Shown: positions 33,166 through 46,525 of the stretch, piece after piece
Layout: every line of letters starts with the position of its first letter
Numbering within the stretch: position 1 is the first letter of the stretch
Assembly: GCA_902702965.1 (NCBI GenBank)
Contig: CACRXP010000167.1
Location: 1,068,315 to 1,132,314, forward strand
Direction of reading: 5' to 3'
Length of the DNA stretch: 64,000 nt
Source: Spirometra erinaceieuropaei
Lineage: Eukaryota > Platyhelminthes > Cestoda > Diphyllobothriidea > Diphyllobothriidae
The notes under the pieces: generated by a model
Seen by the model: the letters and a program-made list of their open reading frames with translations, nothing else
Database searches by the model: none
Told to the model about the DNA's origin: nothing
Position numbers and translations under genes: made by a program

Positions 33166-34635
33166 GAGTTGCTTTAAATGTCCAATAACTAGATGAACTC
33201 GCGCATAAATCTCAAGTCTTTCGACTATGGGTTGAATTATGTCTAGTTAGTTGTTGCGCAGAAACTAGAAACGGCCACACTATCCTTCAACTTTACTGAT
33301 AGTTAAATGTTATGTGACCATGGTCGAATGATACAGACAAAATTACAGTAAACAAAAGGGATACGTTTATTTCAGCGGATAAAGGGTCGAAACTCTATTC
33401 TCACCTGACGTAAATCTGCCTAAACGGACGGCAGACAGAGTGGATGTCGCAATCGCAGCAAAAACCTGAACAAGTATTAATCCTCTGGCAGAGGGCTACT
33501 ATTCTTAACTTCAAGCCAACAAAATTGTGCACACACGTTATTTTACGAAAACTGACATATATGCACAAATTTATTAATGAAAGGTATAGCTTGTTGTTGC
33601 TGTTTAACTAATGATATGCCTTTTACTATGACTGGCAATGAACAATTAGAGTGTTCGGGTTCGCATTCCAGGTTCTTCAAATATGCGGTAAGATGCGTCT
33701 GACCGACGAAGACCAATATGCAAAAAACGACCGTGCCAGTCATTTTTGCCTTTGTTGCTACTTCACCTAGCTTATATGTGCATATTATCTCCCACCAAAC
33801 AGCCTGAGATAGGTGATAAAGTATTGGTCGACTTTGGGATTTACCAGGTACGTAGGCGCGTTTTTAGACCACAAGTCTACCTCATAGACATGATATCTGA
33901 CAAGACTACCTTAAAGTAAGTTGCACCACAAGAATTCCACAGCACAGGTAACTTAAAAATAAGAATTTGGTTCGCAGTAACGAAGGTGTTGAGACATACG
34001 CTGTAATTTGCAAAACATATCCATGTATTAAGGAAGACCATTTAATGTGTTAAACGAGAGACTTTGTCTCACACGAAGTCGAAAAGAGTGCTCGACGAAG
34101 GTTAATATCGGTAGACAGTAATCACTAACATTTTACAGGGTTTTCGCATTAAGGACCACCAAAAATGCAACAACAACGGCATAAACAGTCAACTGCTAAG
34201 AACCCCAGTAAGCCGAAATAAACTTAACTGTATTTAGCTACAGGCTTGTAGAGCATAAGTAAACGTGCATGCGATGATTGTTAATTCATCACATGGAAAA
34301 GCAGTATTCCAGGGAAAAAACATTAGCGTTGTCTGCACTTTCAACGGAACGCTTTTGAAATAAATAATCCCAACTTGCGGAAGGTGAAGTCGCAACTAAG
34401 GTTGTTTGTGACTGAAGGTAAATTGGGGAGGCAAGTCCCATTCTCTGGTCCCTTAATTGTTTACATTCCAAAAAAACGAAGAACTGCATTTCACGTATAA
34501 AACGAGGTAAAAACAGCTGTTGCGTTTGTTGCTGTTGCTGTAAACGGTTATCTGCGTAGTACGCTGTTGCCAATTTCCGGCCGGTCACACTGTTAGTGCC
34601 TGTCAATTTGACTTCACGGACCACCGCCTGTATGC
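33166..34635. other. Unannotated stretch
   Basis: Frames 33543-33743 and 34289-34624 (both minus) contain a short glutamine run from CTGTTG repeats but no domain. No repeat family is recognised. Confidence 0.4.
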
Positions 34636-34639
34636 CTCA

Positions 34640-34850
34640 AACGCAGGGGATCTGACAGGCAGGCAGCGTATCTGAGCATCTCTCTTCAACCTTGCTAGTT
34701 CGGCCGCTGTGAACGACGATGTCCACCATGTGCCCCATGGCGAGATGGAGGCAAGGCGATGATTGGTGCGTGGATACGTTTATAAGTATGGTGGACTCAG
34801 CAGCACCTACCGTACTCACACCCCTCTCTTACACACGCGCCTAGTGACAA
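34640..34850 (-). repeat. Repeat X, minus-strand copy
   Basis: On the minus strand ACTTATAAACG, CATGGGGCACATGGTGGACATCGTCG and CGGCCGAACT follow the X order. The frame at 34637-34819 includes GHMVDIVVHSGRT, the same peptide theme as HTVDII..DGRTV in other X copies. That is weak support that this end of X was once coding. Confidence 0.55.
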
Positions 34851-35268
34851 GAGATGCATTGGGCCAACGGAGGTGGGAGCGAGCGCATTGACTGGCATGG
34901 ATAAGAAATTCGTCTACGCGGGTCACAGACGGCCTGATCAAAGCAGGATGGACTAGGCTCTCATGGCCATTAGCCGGTCTTGCTAATTTAAAGGCGCTTC
35001 AGATTATTTACGGAGAGGAATGAGCCGACCTGCAATGGGCACGGGGCCTCCGACATTGATATCGTTCTTCCTCTGTCTTCTCCTTTAAAAATGTTAGGTT
35101 CAGATGCCTTCCAGAGAGCTCAACCTGACGACTTACATTGCTGGCGACCAGATAATACAACTCAAAATATGGTCAAAAAGGCTGTTATTCTGCTTTTAGG
35201 GTGGAATCTTTAATTCTGGGAGATGCTGCTCATGGAGTGGACGTCGGCTGATGCATGTGAATGGTGAT

Positions 35269-35357
35269 ATTACTACTACTACTACTACCACTACTACTAC
35301 TACTATTGTTATTATTACTTCTACTTCCACTACTACTACTATTACTGCCACTTCTAT

Positions 35358-35404
<47 letters not shown>

Positions 35405-35427
35405 TAACTACTACTACTACTACTAAC
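35269..35427. repeat. Interrupted CTA/ACT trinucleotide repeat
   Basis: About 160 bases dominated by ACT (CTA) units with TTA, TTC and CCA interruptions. It keeps several frames open on both strands as Thr, Val, Ser or Asn runs, so the open frames over 35196-35640 are artefacts of the repeat. Confidence 0.95.
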
Positions 35428-35429
35428 AG

Positions 35430-36650
35430 CACTGACAATATCGGGCGCATTGTGTTTTGTTTTTATAGCTTTGTGGGATGGAAGACGTGGCGAATGCCTT
35501 TTGTCATTCACTTACTTCCATACTCTTTAGAATGGTATCCGTTCTCGTATAGGGATACTCACTGCACATGTGTCTTATTTAAACGAAGAGTACAAATAAT
35601 CCAACTGGCTGCGGCAGGCATGTCGCCTCCAGCACGGTAAAGCACATACGATTCCTTTTTTCAACAGTTGTGTGGTTACCTTCGGGCATGAGGCTGACTT
35701 CAGCACTGCATTCTTTATCGTGGACGTATTTTCAAGTTTTTAGTTAAACTCAGACACTGCGTTTTGTTCAACTGACGTCTTTGCGCGAGGAACGGTACTT
35801 AATACAGCGAGCTTTTATTCCTCGTTCTCCATATTTACAGGGATGAGACGCCATAATATGGAGTCTTATAATGGATAATAGAAACCTAGTTAAACTGGAA
35901 GACTTAGTCCATACAATCGCTTGTCATTGCTGGTTTTTTATTTTGCAACTTTGAGTCACATACTATAGAGGCAGGCGGAGTGGATCATACATTGTAAATT
36001 TGTTGGCAATCAGACAGAGGCCTCTAATTCTGTGAAAGAATGCGTGAGATTTGTTTGGGCTCCAGTGATTAGGTGAAGAAATATTATCGTAAGTGATACA
36101 CCAACTAGATGAGTTTTGGGGACAGGATCTGTGGCAACCCTCTGCCATATTTTTATTCACACAACTTTTTCGTAATTAATCCATTTGATAAGTATTTTAC
36201 AAACCTGCATTTACCCATATTTGTTAAAGTTGGTTTTTATGAAATTGTTACGCGCGATACCCAAACTGGTATGAGTTTCGGTTTCATTAACTGACTTTCC
36301 GCCCATTGCCTTTGTTGTTCACCGGGCGGCGTTGATAGCCAAGTCCATTCTAGCGTGGCAGTTTTGCTTGGATTAGCTCTATTTTGGTCTTTAGCATAGT
36401 ATCACATTATCGATCGTCCTAACTCGCTAATGATCTGTGCCTGTACTGCGTCTTACATTTGACCATGCAATACCTGTGGTCTGTTTTAGCCGCGAGTAAG
36501 ATGACCGCCAGCTTTCCACCGAAAATTCAAATCGTTTTCGTCCTTCATTACCAGCTAAACTGCAAAATGTGCTCTATTACTTCCAGAAACCAAACCTCCA
36601 GTCACTCCACCAGAAATGATATATTTATGGAACGCACTAAAGCGGAAAAT
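35430..36650. other. Unannotated stretch
   Basis: Three to four open frames under 75 codons, with no recognisable product or repeat. Confidence 0.4.
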
Positions 36651-37635
36651 TGCGTGACCGATCTCATGAAATTTTGAAAGAAATTCTGAAATGCGTTTTC
36701 GATTAGGAAGGGTTACTTAGTTGGGGTTTTAATATTGATTAACATGCGGCCTAATCCTATAATAATTCGGACTCGCCAGAATGTTTGTTATTGAATGCCT
36801 TCTTTTTGACTCTCTACAGAAACCACGCTCAGTAAAAAATGACTTTTTATGTAGCGTGCATTTTTCGCATTGATTTTTGACGGTCTTATATATTCCATTA
36901 GATTTTATAGAAAACATGCATAAAGTATGCGTTCTTTTACAGGTTTGGTAGAAATTTCAAATTTTCTTCACATTTTGTACGCTACGAAAAGATATCTTTT
37001 GGCTTTAAAAGTTTCCTATTAGGGGATTTTTAAAACCGTACGATGTCCATATACACAGCATCGTACATGTCTGTTTACCAGTGCTCCTCATCAAATGTAC
37101 AACATAGATCGCATCCATTACAAATGTATATGAACTCTATACGGTTTATTCTTTAAGGCATAGAGAAATATGCGACTTTTTATACGTGAAAAGCATGAAC
37201 CTTGCAGACTGAAATCGTTAAGCGCTAATGCAACGGCTGATTTAGCTCAAAATTATTCGGCAATCGTAAAACCTTTTTTAAAACCTAAATACACATTTTC
37301 CTTGCGTAAAAATGTGAAAAAATGTGATTTTTTACTAAACGTGTTAAAGAAAGCATACGTTTATGCATATTTTCTACAAAATCTGTCTAAATTTATAAGA
37401 CCATCGAAGATAAATGTAAAAAATGCATGCTACATAAGAAGTCATTTTTGTGCTGACTGTGGTTTCTGTAGGTTTTCCAAAAGATATGGATTCAGTAGCT
37501 AACATGCTGTTGGTTCCGAATTATTATAGAATTACGCCGCATGCTAATCAGTATTACAACCCCACCTAACTGACCCTCCCTAAATGCAAACGAATTTCAA
37601 AATTTCGGCCAACATTTCATGAGATCGGTCACGCC
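36651..37635. mobile_element. FB element, subfamily A
   Basis: It begins TGCGTGACCGATCTCATGAA and ends TTCATGAGATCGGTCACGCC. The arms show ATTCTGAAATGCG / AATTTCAAAATTTC and CTATAATAATTCGGACTCG / TTCCGAATTATTATAG pairs. The centre (about 36960-37270) shares ordered blocks with the 19266 copy, for example TGCTCCTCATCAAATGTACAA and GCACCTTGCAGACTGAAA-type motifs (here GAACCTTGCAGACTGAAAT). No transposase is present. Confidence 0.8.
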
Positions 37636-38268
37636 CTTTCACTTAAGCGCGTCCCATATAAATGTCATTTGAATTGTTAGGTTACGAAATTTTGAATAAT
37701 CGACTAACATCACTCTGTCCTTCTCAACTTTTCACCTCAGACCGCTAAAACCCCGAATAAGAATGATCTCGTCTGCCTCACATTGCCTTCTCAAAGGTTT
37801 CGGTCTAAGTACGGATAATAAGAAATAATCCAGGTGAATTTTTGATCTAGGGTGACTTAGGGAGTTGACACATAATTCTGCCTGTCCTCAATAGCATTTG
37901 CTTGGGTTGCAGTGGCCGTGCTACGCAGTGCTAATGATCAGACCTTATTAAACCACATAGCGGCATGCTAATAAGGAGGAAAGAATAATTTTCGTAAATC
38001 TTTATCTGAAAAAATAGAAACGAAACTGCCAGGACTAATGTTTTACGTTTTCCCTTCATGCAAAGAATGGAGTTGGTTTGCCTGGCACTTTCTTGAATTC
38101 TTATACCATAAATGACCCTTAGACCGAAATCGTAAAGGAAGTATACTGCTGTTGCCACTAATATGTTACTCAGCGTGACGAAAACGGACCAAAATGAGTT
38201 AGTTAATTTTTTGTAATGGACAAAAGAAAATCTTTAGTTGTTGCAGGATTTACCAAACTGGGAGCATA

Positions 38269-38532
38269 GGCACTAGCCAAAAGCCCAGACACGCCTGCTT
38301 CGCCGATATTTGGTCGTTGCATGAAAGAGTTATGAGAGGTTCGAGACAAAAGTGTATCCCAAGTTAGTGAGTAATTTCTAAGGAGACTAAGAAGCGGAAA
38401 TTCCGAACCTGGAACGCCTACCAGAAAGCACACGAGAAGGCTTGGTGCCTACTGATTAGCCGGACCCCTCGCATTTGTGTCATACGGTTGCATAATGCCG
38501 TTTGCACACATGTGTGCGTTTAGCTAGTATTT
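38269..38532. mobile_element. FB-III element with both ends
   Basis: The left end ACTAGCCAAAAGCCCAGACAC is mirrored on the right by GTGTGCGTTTAGCTAGTA. GAGAGGTTCG on the left and CCGGACCCCTCGC on the right also pair. About 264 bp in total with diverged arms. This copy shows that FB-III is a genuine inverted-repeat family. Confidence 0.65.
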
Positions 38533-38539
38533 GCGTCGT

Positions 38540-41500
38540 CAGTAGAGACATACATGCAACAGTTTATTAAAATTACGTGGTTATTCCACTGGAACTGATG
38601 AAATGCGGCATAAATACTCATACTAACCTCTGGAATGTGCATGTGAAGCTTCATTTCGGCTAAATTGCTCCAAGGTAGCTAGAAAATTCTGAGGAGATTT
38701 AAAACCTATAGCTTTTAATTGTTTTCTAAACACTTTTCCTGTATAATTTGATAGGCAGAATGAAGAATTCACTGAGATTGTTAGCTGACGGTGATTAACG
38801 CGTGGCTTTCCGGGACTTTCGAACACGTATCTCCTTGAAGCACTAACCATGAAGATGCTGTTTTGCAAAGGACAAAAAAGGAAAATCCGATTTTTGAAGT
38901 GTCGGCTAAGCAGCAATTTTCAGCGGGCCGCATGGAACAACAAGAGTCCAGTAAAAAGACGGGATTTGTCTGTCAATCTAGTTGCCTGCTAACAGGAGCG
39001 TCAGTGGATATTGATTAGTGGGATGACATCCACCAAGGCTATCTCGGGAGTAAACGAGCGTTCAGATCTGATGCATGAGCATTTACAGCCCATGAGTACC
39101 TGATGGGGCGAGTGGACAACCAGCGACGGATTTAACACATTGGTCGCCATCTATCAAGGCCACCCGCGCCGTTAGATGCAATTCTAAAACTTCATAGGGA
39201 GGGGGAGGGATAAGGACACTTTTCATCCTGAGTCAAGGAGCCACATGAATTCGGTCCGCGTGCTCTGATTGGCTCTGAAAGCGGTCATTGGCTTCGGGGA
39301 AAGCAATTACATGTTCCAAAAAGTTTCTGCTTGATATATCGCTGTGCCCTGTCTTCCGTACGTTAAACTGGGATTATTTACCAGATTACTGAGATTAAAA
39401 ACTTTAAGTTGAATATACTTTGACGATTTACCGGGTGAAATTTAATGGAATTGGAAATTAGTCCCGTTACATGAACCGCCCGACTGTTCGTTGGTTCATA
39501 AACGAATTAGACACCTGACAGTGAACACTCTTACATCCTCAGGGGCATAGTCATCCTGTGTCATCGGAAAAATGGTCATCCAAACAGGACAAGTACGTCG
39601 ATGGAGTTCTATAGATGTGTGACTACCCCAGCATTTAAATAAGGTTAAATCTGCCAAACATTTTAAGTATTTAAACAAGCGGAATAACATAAACTTGCGA
39701 AACTCTCAGTTGGCAGAAAAACAAACGTTTAGAGCAAGGAAACGCAATTCGAAGTTACTGCATAACAACGGAGTTGTTTTGTTTTTGAGCCGGTCAACAA
39801 ACAGCCGGTAGTACTCATGATTTCAAGAAAAATGTGAGGCTGCCGATGCTGGTTACCCTCACTTTCTCTCGCTCTAAGCACGGTCGAAAAGGTGCTGAAG
39901 TCCAACTCATGATTCGGACTGGAAGAATAATCACTTTGGGGCATTTCTAAATTACATTACAAACACGAACAACAGAGGCCCTTATTTAATGCAGTTGTTG
40001 TTCGTTTAATTCAGCCAAAGTACAAAAGGAAGATCGGACGACAGAACACTCGCAGACACGAGAAGGCGAAGCTTAAAATGGCAGATTTTTTTCCATTCTA
40101 ACATGTGCGACTGCATCATAGGCTGCATAAAGCCAAACCTATGCCCGACCTATTTCTCATAAGTAAGAAGAGTCAATTTTAGTAGTTAAGACCCCTCACA
40201 GCAATTTAATTTTATTAAAAGCGCGGAAAAAATTAAAAAAAAACATTACTTTAATGAGAGAAATACAAACCAGGCAACACACTCGGATTTTCGAGAGACC
40301 CATTTATGAGTCAAGTCTCCCTAATTTTCGCACTGCTATAGCAAGAAATCGACAAAGGAAGTCTGCATTTTTAGCCACTTTGCAAGTTAGTAGTATGTTT
40401 TACCTACTTACGAAGTTAAAACAACAATGTTATGGGATTTAAAGGCCTAAATAATGCGCTATTATGTCCCCGAAGTTCATAACGTTGGGCACATGCGCTG
40501 ACATAAATTTACAGGAGGGCCATGAATTGTAACATTCTGTGAACGTTCTTCAAGCTTGTACATTAATTTTCGATATCGATCGGGCTATCTAGAGCGTATG
40601 AGTCGGACGGAATGAGGTTGTTGTCGTGAAATTGTTAAGGAGTGACTGATAGGCCAGTTGACGATTTAAAGCTTCACCGAAGTACGTTTGACTGAAAGAA
40701 GACATCGATTCGACTCCGGGAAGGCCTTATGCTCTACACAAGTGCCAGACTGTTGTAAAAAATCATTGCAAAAACGTGACCTACCCACAACAGGAGCAAC
40801 AAATGCTGATTTTCCTAACAAAAGGCTCTGACGCAGACTTAAATTCCTGACATGACGTCCGCAATATTCGCCCCTAGCGACAATTACCCCAGCGATTCTC
40901 CGTCTCCCTCCGCTTTCCCCTTACCGCTCGCCAGCCCCTAACCCGATCAGCTAAGTCGCCCTTCCCTATCACCTTTATCTTCAAAGTCCACTAATATCGC
41001 ACTTCCGTTCACGCAGCAGTCATTTTAAGAAGATTCACAGAGGGCTTGATCAGATTTTGTTATCTACCACAGATGCTTTGAGTACATATGTACTTTTACC
41101 AGTTTGGGGCGATTTTATGAAAGCGATCTTTCACTCATCTGTATTTCATGAGTTCCTCAGTCAGGAGTTAGCACAAACTAGCGCATGCCGTTCACTTTTG
41201 TTAGATGGAACATACAGGGTCCATGCAAAATATGGGCTCACCCCCGATGCCCAGAGATATCCTAATTTACCGCGAGTGCTGACAGACTGTTTATGTTTAT
41301 ATCGGGAGGTCAGCTAATCCATTTATGGACTCCTCAAGTTGTCACACGTTTGGCGACATCTTCGTCCCCGTCGGTAGGCAGGTCAAAGGGTTGAGGAGTT
41401 TGTGGTTTTTTCAAAAGTTATTTTCTTGCAGAACTCTGACATTCCGCTTGGTTCACTTTGCGACCTCAGCAGTCATCGCCGTCTTATATAAAACGAATTT

Positions 41501-41810
41501 GGTGGGTAGTCCTTAAGCCTAGGAGAACAGAACTCCAGGTCATAAACAAAGTGGTACAAATATGGAGAAAATTAACCATCAAACACATAGAAAACAGGAA
41601 TTACGGGTTGGACAGTTGCTCGTAATTATGGAAACAGTTGTGCGAGCACATTAACTGGGGCAGTACATGGTATTAATGTGCGTTGTCATGTGTGTTCTGT
41701 TGGCGGCCTTGTTTCTTCGTTGTGGTTTTTACATTTTTCGGCCCAATGCCGGTGGTCCTTTTTGACTTTCGGCCTATTGTCTTATTCTAACGTTCGCAGT
41801 GGGTGTTTCA
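38540..41810. other. Unannotated stretch
   Basis: No supported gene. Small frames (61-97 codons) occur on both strands. Near 39010-39180 two segments (GACATCCACCAAGGCTATCTC and CGCCATCTATCAAGGCCACCC) look like diverged copies of one unit about 110 bp apart; this is weak. Confidence 0.35.
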
Positions 41811-41912
41811 GATTTAGGATTTAGGGGAGCGGTTAAGGGTTAGGGTTTGAGACCTAGGGTAAGAGTTAGGGGTTGAGGCTTAGAGTTGGAGGTTAGGTTA
41901 AGGGGTTAGTGC
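41811..41912 (+). repeat. Degenerate telomere-like tract
   Basis: ATTTAGGATTTAGGGG, GGTTAAGGGTTAGGGTTTGAG, CCTAGGGTAAGAGTTAGGGG and GGTTAGGTTAAGGGG give the clearest TTAGGG-like array in the window. Flatworm telomeres are TTAGGG, so this could be an interstitial telomeric remnant. Confidence 0.6.
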
Positions 41913-44900
41913 AGCTATTTCTCAACAACTCAAAGTACAACCGCGCATCCCCAGTAGATTTTCTTTTGCATACATTTACTTGACCTCATCGCCTGTGAGC
42001 TCCCCGTTCCCATCTGTAAAACCCCTATTACTAGCGGACCCGTATTAGAGGTGGCTGGGATGTGTTTACCTCAGGTGAGGCTACATAACCTCACATGACC
42101 CATAGCGATGTCAAACAGGAGTTGAATTTTATTCACTTTTCATATGAATGCTCCGGTAGTGACATGCATAGGGATTATAAAACGGCTTAAAATGGAATGC
42201 ACTGAAAGGCTGTCTCAACAGAATAAAGGCTCTGGAGAATCCACACGTAAAATACCTTATTAATTTTTGTTTGGCGAAGGCAGTAGGAATGAAGGAAAAC
42301 GCAGCAGGAGCTGAAACAGCACGACTCATATTGGAATGAAGCGTCAGGGTGCAATCAAAAGGATGTTTTGGATCCAAAATGAGAAAAGGGTTACCACCGG
42401 GCATGATGTAACAGTAGCTTGAGAGGCTCCTGCCACAGCAGCCTGGAATAAAGATTTAACAAGCGTGCGTGCTGACACGGAGGATTATTTACAGACACAA
42501 GCATGGAGAGAACGCAATTGTGTCTCTTGGGCAAATGTGTTTACAGCGATGTAGACTTCTATGGCACTTACTTCATCCTTCAGTTCATTTTCTGACACCT
42601 TCTACTGACAAGAAAACATCAAGACTACCGGGGGACGGGCGCGTGCGTACAGTGACGGACGAAGTTAAACAATTCAGTTCTCAAGATGTTTTTCTCACAT
42701 GGATGAGATCACCACGAAGCGAGCAGAGCGGTGAACTGGAAACCCACCGGACCACAGCTTTTATCGCGACACCAGCGAGTTGGCGCACAGAAAATGCAGT
42801 TCTTAACAAAAGCAGCGTTTTTCTAGCTCTAGCCGCAGACAGAGGAAATGGCCAAACTGTTATGTCTTGCACGTAGCTGAATAATAAATAAGCATAGGGA
42901 GAAAACTCCCCCGAGCAGTAACCATCATTAGTTTAAGGAGAATTTAAATATGCAACTGCCACCTTTCTTCGAATACTGGTCAGGAGCATACTCTGGTTGT
43001 AGCCGAGTTAATAGCGCTTTTTGAAAACTTCGTTGGAACAGCATTTGTCAAAATAGTATCAAATAACATGCTAATAAACGTATAAAGTCTTTTTTCATTT
43101 GGAAATCTTTGAATCTCTGTGGAAAAAATCTATATGTTGGGCCAACGGTTTTATCTCTAAGTATTACCTATGTCTTACTACTCCTTTGCTACTTTAGAGC
43201 TATAGAACATGTTTTTTTTACAGTGAAATTACAAGACAGCCCCTCCTATGCCGCGAAATGACAGGCATTGTTTAATTGTCGTGCGATGTTTGCGTGCTGG
43301 CTTTAGGACGCTGTTCCTTTTTAAATTTACCCTGGACCGGGTGCCCTTGGTGGAGACTATTGAGTATTCATACTATCTCTGTACCGATGTCTGCCCAGCC
43401 CATTTTCCGCCAGCGTTCCCTTTTGTGAGAACGGACAGGTAGGTCTACTTTGGTCAAACGATTTCCGGAAATTTCGCATAAAAACCAAATCAAAAAAGCA
43501 ACCTTCTGAATAACTTGTCCACGCGAGACCTCATAATGCCGTGCATTTGACTTTTTAAGGGCAAAAGAATAAGTCATCAGTTTGTTTCGCTATAGCAAAT
43601 AACTTCATTTATGGAATGGACTACTCTCGTCTGCCTCTGTTGACCAATTAAACCCAAATAAGTAAGCGCTTAAATAAGGGTGATCTGCTAAAATTTTCTG
43701 GAGACAGATCAGGTAAAGCGCTGTCATTTTGCAAATGCCATGCAGCCTTTTCGTATTTTTGGTTGCCGTAGCTATAAAAGGAAGTCAGTAAAACAGCCGA
43801 AGTTCATTCCTGATGAAGGTGAGTGAGATATCTATGGAGACGTACATTTTCCTTATCTTTGATACGGTGAAGATCTCTACGGCACCCTTTTAGGGATACT
43901 ACACTACGCACGTCCTATTTGGCAACTCTAACTATCAGAGTCGTTAGATTTTGCTCAACTAAGTAGCTTTTAGACAGTGCTTCATTCTTGAGGCGTAGTA
44001 CGGATGATCTCATAGATCAGAATGATTGGTGTTTAAGTTTCTCTGCAACGAATGGTGTATGTACGGCTCCTTTGCTTGCGGATGTCCAAAATAGGAGTTT
44101 TTTTTATAAACACCCTTTACGAGATCGAGTTAAGTTCCTGGGAAGGTTATGTAAACGGTATTGCATAGGGCCTCCAGTGGATCATTCTGAAGATAAAAAT
44201 ATGCCACTCGCATGATGCAGCGGCTGTTTGGGGTTAAATGATGAAAGCAAAATAGTTTTAAATTCAGGTCTTGTTACCTTCGTAAAAACGCCAGTTATCG
44301 AGAATCAACTCCGGATTTTGCCAATTATCCGTAGTATTTTTGTGCGAATAAAAATGGTCTTTTCTCGACATTGACCAAACGCGCAAAAAGAGTAGCAGTA
44401 GATTTCTCCACAATGCAGGACAGAAGTTCTGTCGTGTACCATTGGGCTAAATCTGACGTTATGGGGCTAAACAAAGAGACGACATCGAAGGATTCCACTA
44501 TCTTATCTGCTGCGCCATCGTAAAAAATTCGTGAAACTCGTGTGAGGTATGTTAGTGGACAAAAAGGTTTATATGCTTGCAATTAGCGGATGGGTCCGTT
44601 AGTTGTCTCCATGGGAGACGATGGGAGGACGAACTGGAACCCAAAACGACACCGTTGAGAGACTGTGTTTGTTTAACCCATGTTACTGATCACACAAAAA
44701 TTTGACCAGCCCGCAACTTTCAGCAGTATTTTGGTTTACTGAATGGTGTTCAATCCGGGGTCAGTGGCCCGCAAAAAGTGGCTTTACAAAATGAGTATGT
44801 GGTTACAAAGGTGGCGGCCTTTTATGAACACCCTAAATGTCCACTACTTGAGGCTTTTCATCGTGCAGTGGCAAAGGGCAGGGCTCAATAACAGACCACA

Positions 44901-45668
44901 AATGCTACATTTCAGCGAGACATTTTCACCAAGGCACCGGCGCAAAGGCTTCAGAAAATGGCAGACGAATGACTATCTTCCAACAAGAGTCTCTCCAGCA
45001 TCCCAGGCAGTATTGTGCTGCGAGAAGTGAACAAAAAGTGCCCAGTTGCTACATTGTACTTACTTATAAGCACAACCTGGATTAAGCTCATGTCCACGTT
45101 CAACTGGTGAATCGTAGTTACATCCTTGACAAAACGGGGATCATCGGTCAAAACATATGGGCAAATTAGCCAGACAGGTGTCTGGAGGTTGGTGGTGAGT
45201 CTTTAACTCTGATTGAGTCATAGACTTGCATTCACCTCTCCAACAGTAATGCACAAGTCCCGGTTAAGTCTTGACAGGCCCGCCAACCACCACAGAACAC
45301 TCGCTCACAAATACATTGGCGAAGTCAAACTCAATGCCAGCGTGCAGGGACTACTAATCATTTCGCAAGATGACGATGAGGAGGCCAAGTGGTTTGGCAA
45401 TTTTACTGCGAGCACGACGAAAAAGACAAGGATCCGAGGTATCGATGCCCCCAAGGGGGGAGGGCATGGACGGACCAGAGTCAACCGGCATCGAGAGACC
45501 GGTCAGAGGGAGCGCGTTGGACACGGGTACAATTGGGTTGGACAACTTAAGGCTTGTGTAAACAGCCACCTCATTGCCCTAATGATATAAACTAGAAGGA
45601 AGTGCGAGTCGGTATGTGATCTCGTTTATTACTTTTTCGCCTTTTTCGGGGAATGATAGCCATTAGAA
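41913..45668. other. Unannotated stretch
   Basis: The longest frame is 42469-42876 (plus, 135 codons) with no recognised domain and a minus-strand frame over the same bases. 45213-45590 (plus) overlaps a minus frame as well. Nothing here can be called a gene. Confidence 0.4.
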
Positions 45669-45670
45669 TA

Positions 45671-46525
45671 CAGTAGATGTGCTAACTCATAAAATGTCAA
45701 CCAAAATTTCGAAATGCGTTCTCGTTTCGAAAAGATAAATGAAGTAGTGTTGTAAAACTAATCATGATGCAGCATAAATCTATGATGATCCAATTATCTT
45801 AGGGTATCGGCTTTCGAAAGAACTTATTTTCGGCTGCATGCAAGATCTATACTTTGCAAAAAATGACTGCTTAAGTGGCGTGCAATTTTCTCATTGATTT
45901 TCGATTCCCTTGCAAAATGAATTAAATTTCATAGAAAACATGCATAAAAATATTCATTCTTTTACTTATTCGGTAGAAAATCACGTCTCCTTCCAAGTTA
46001 ATACTCAAATGAAGAGTATCATGCGGTTTTAAAAAGTTTCTAATGGTGAGTTATTTTGATACCGTTAAATGGCCGTTCATGAAACGTCATGTATCTGCAT
46101 TTACGAATGTGGCTTGTAAAGTTAACAATATTGCTCAAATCCTCTGCTTAATTTTATGAATCTCATATATTCTCCTCTTAGCCCCGTAAAGAAATGCATG
46201 GTTTTCCGTACACGGACAATATGCAGCTTATAGTTTTGAAACCCTGAATGCAAATGTAACAGCAGGTCGGGTTCAAAATCATTCGAGGATAAGAAAAGTT
46301 TTTTTTAAAACCGAATTATGCTATTCTTTTGAGTATGAAATTGGAAGACGACGTGATTTTCTACCGAATAAGAAAAAGAGTGAATATTTTTATGCATGTT
46401 TTTCATGAAATATAATTGAATTTTCAAAGGCATCGAAAATCGATGAGACCATTTAATTTATCCTTTCGAAACGAGAACGCATTTCGAAATTTTGGTTGAC
46501 ATTTCTTGAGTTAGCACATCTAATG
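45671..46525. mobile_element. FB element, subfamily B, nearly complete
   Basis: The left end CAGTAGATGTGCTAACTC is preceded by TA. The right end GAGTTAGCACATCTAATG is its near-exact reverse complement. Next pair the blocks AAATTTCGAAATGCGTTCTCG and CGAGAACGCATTTCGAAATTT. Inner arms pair through GAAAATCACGTCTCCTTCC and the GACGTGATTTTC segment. The centre lacks any transposase. Confidence 0.85.

Noticed and set aside
35196..35640. Frames rich in Thr, Val or Ser on both strands
   Set aside because: They are produced by the CTA trinucleotide repeat, which lacks stops in several frames.
42469..42876. 135-codon plus frame
   Set aside because: No motif, and the opposite strand is open over the same bases; consistent with chance.
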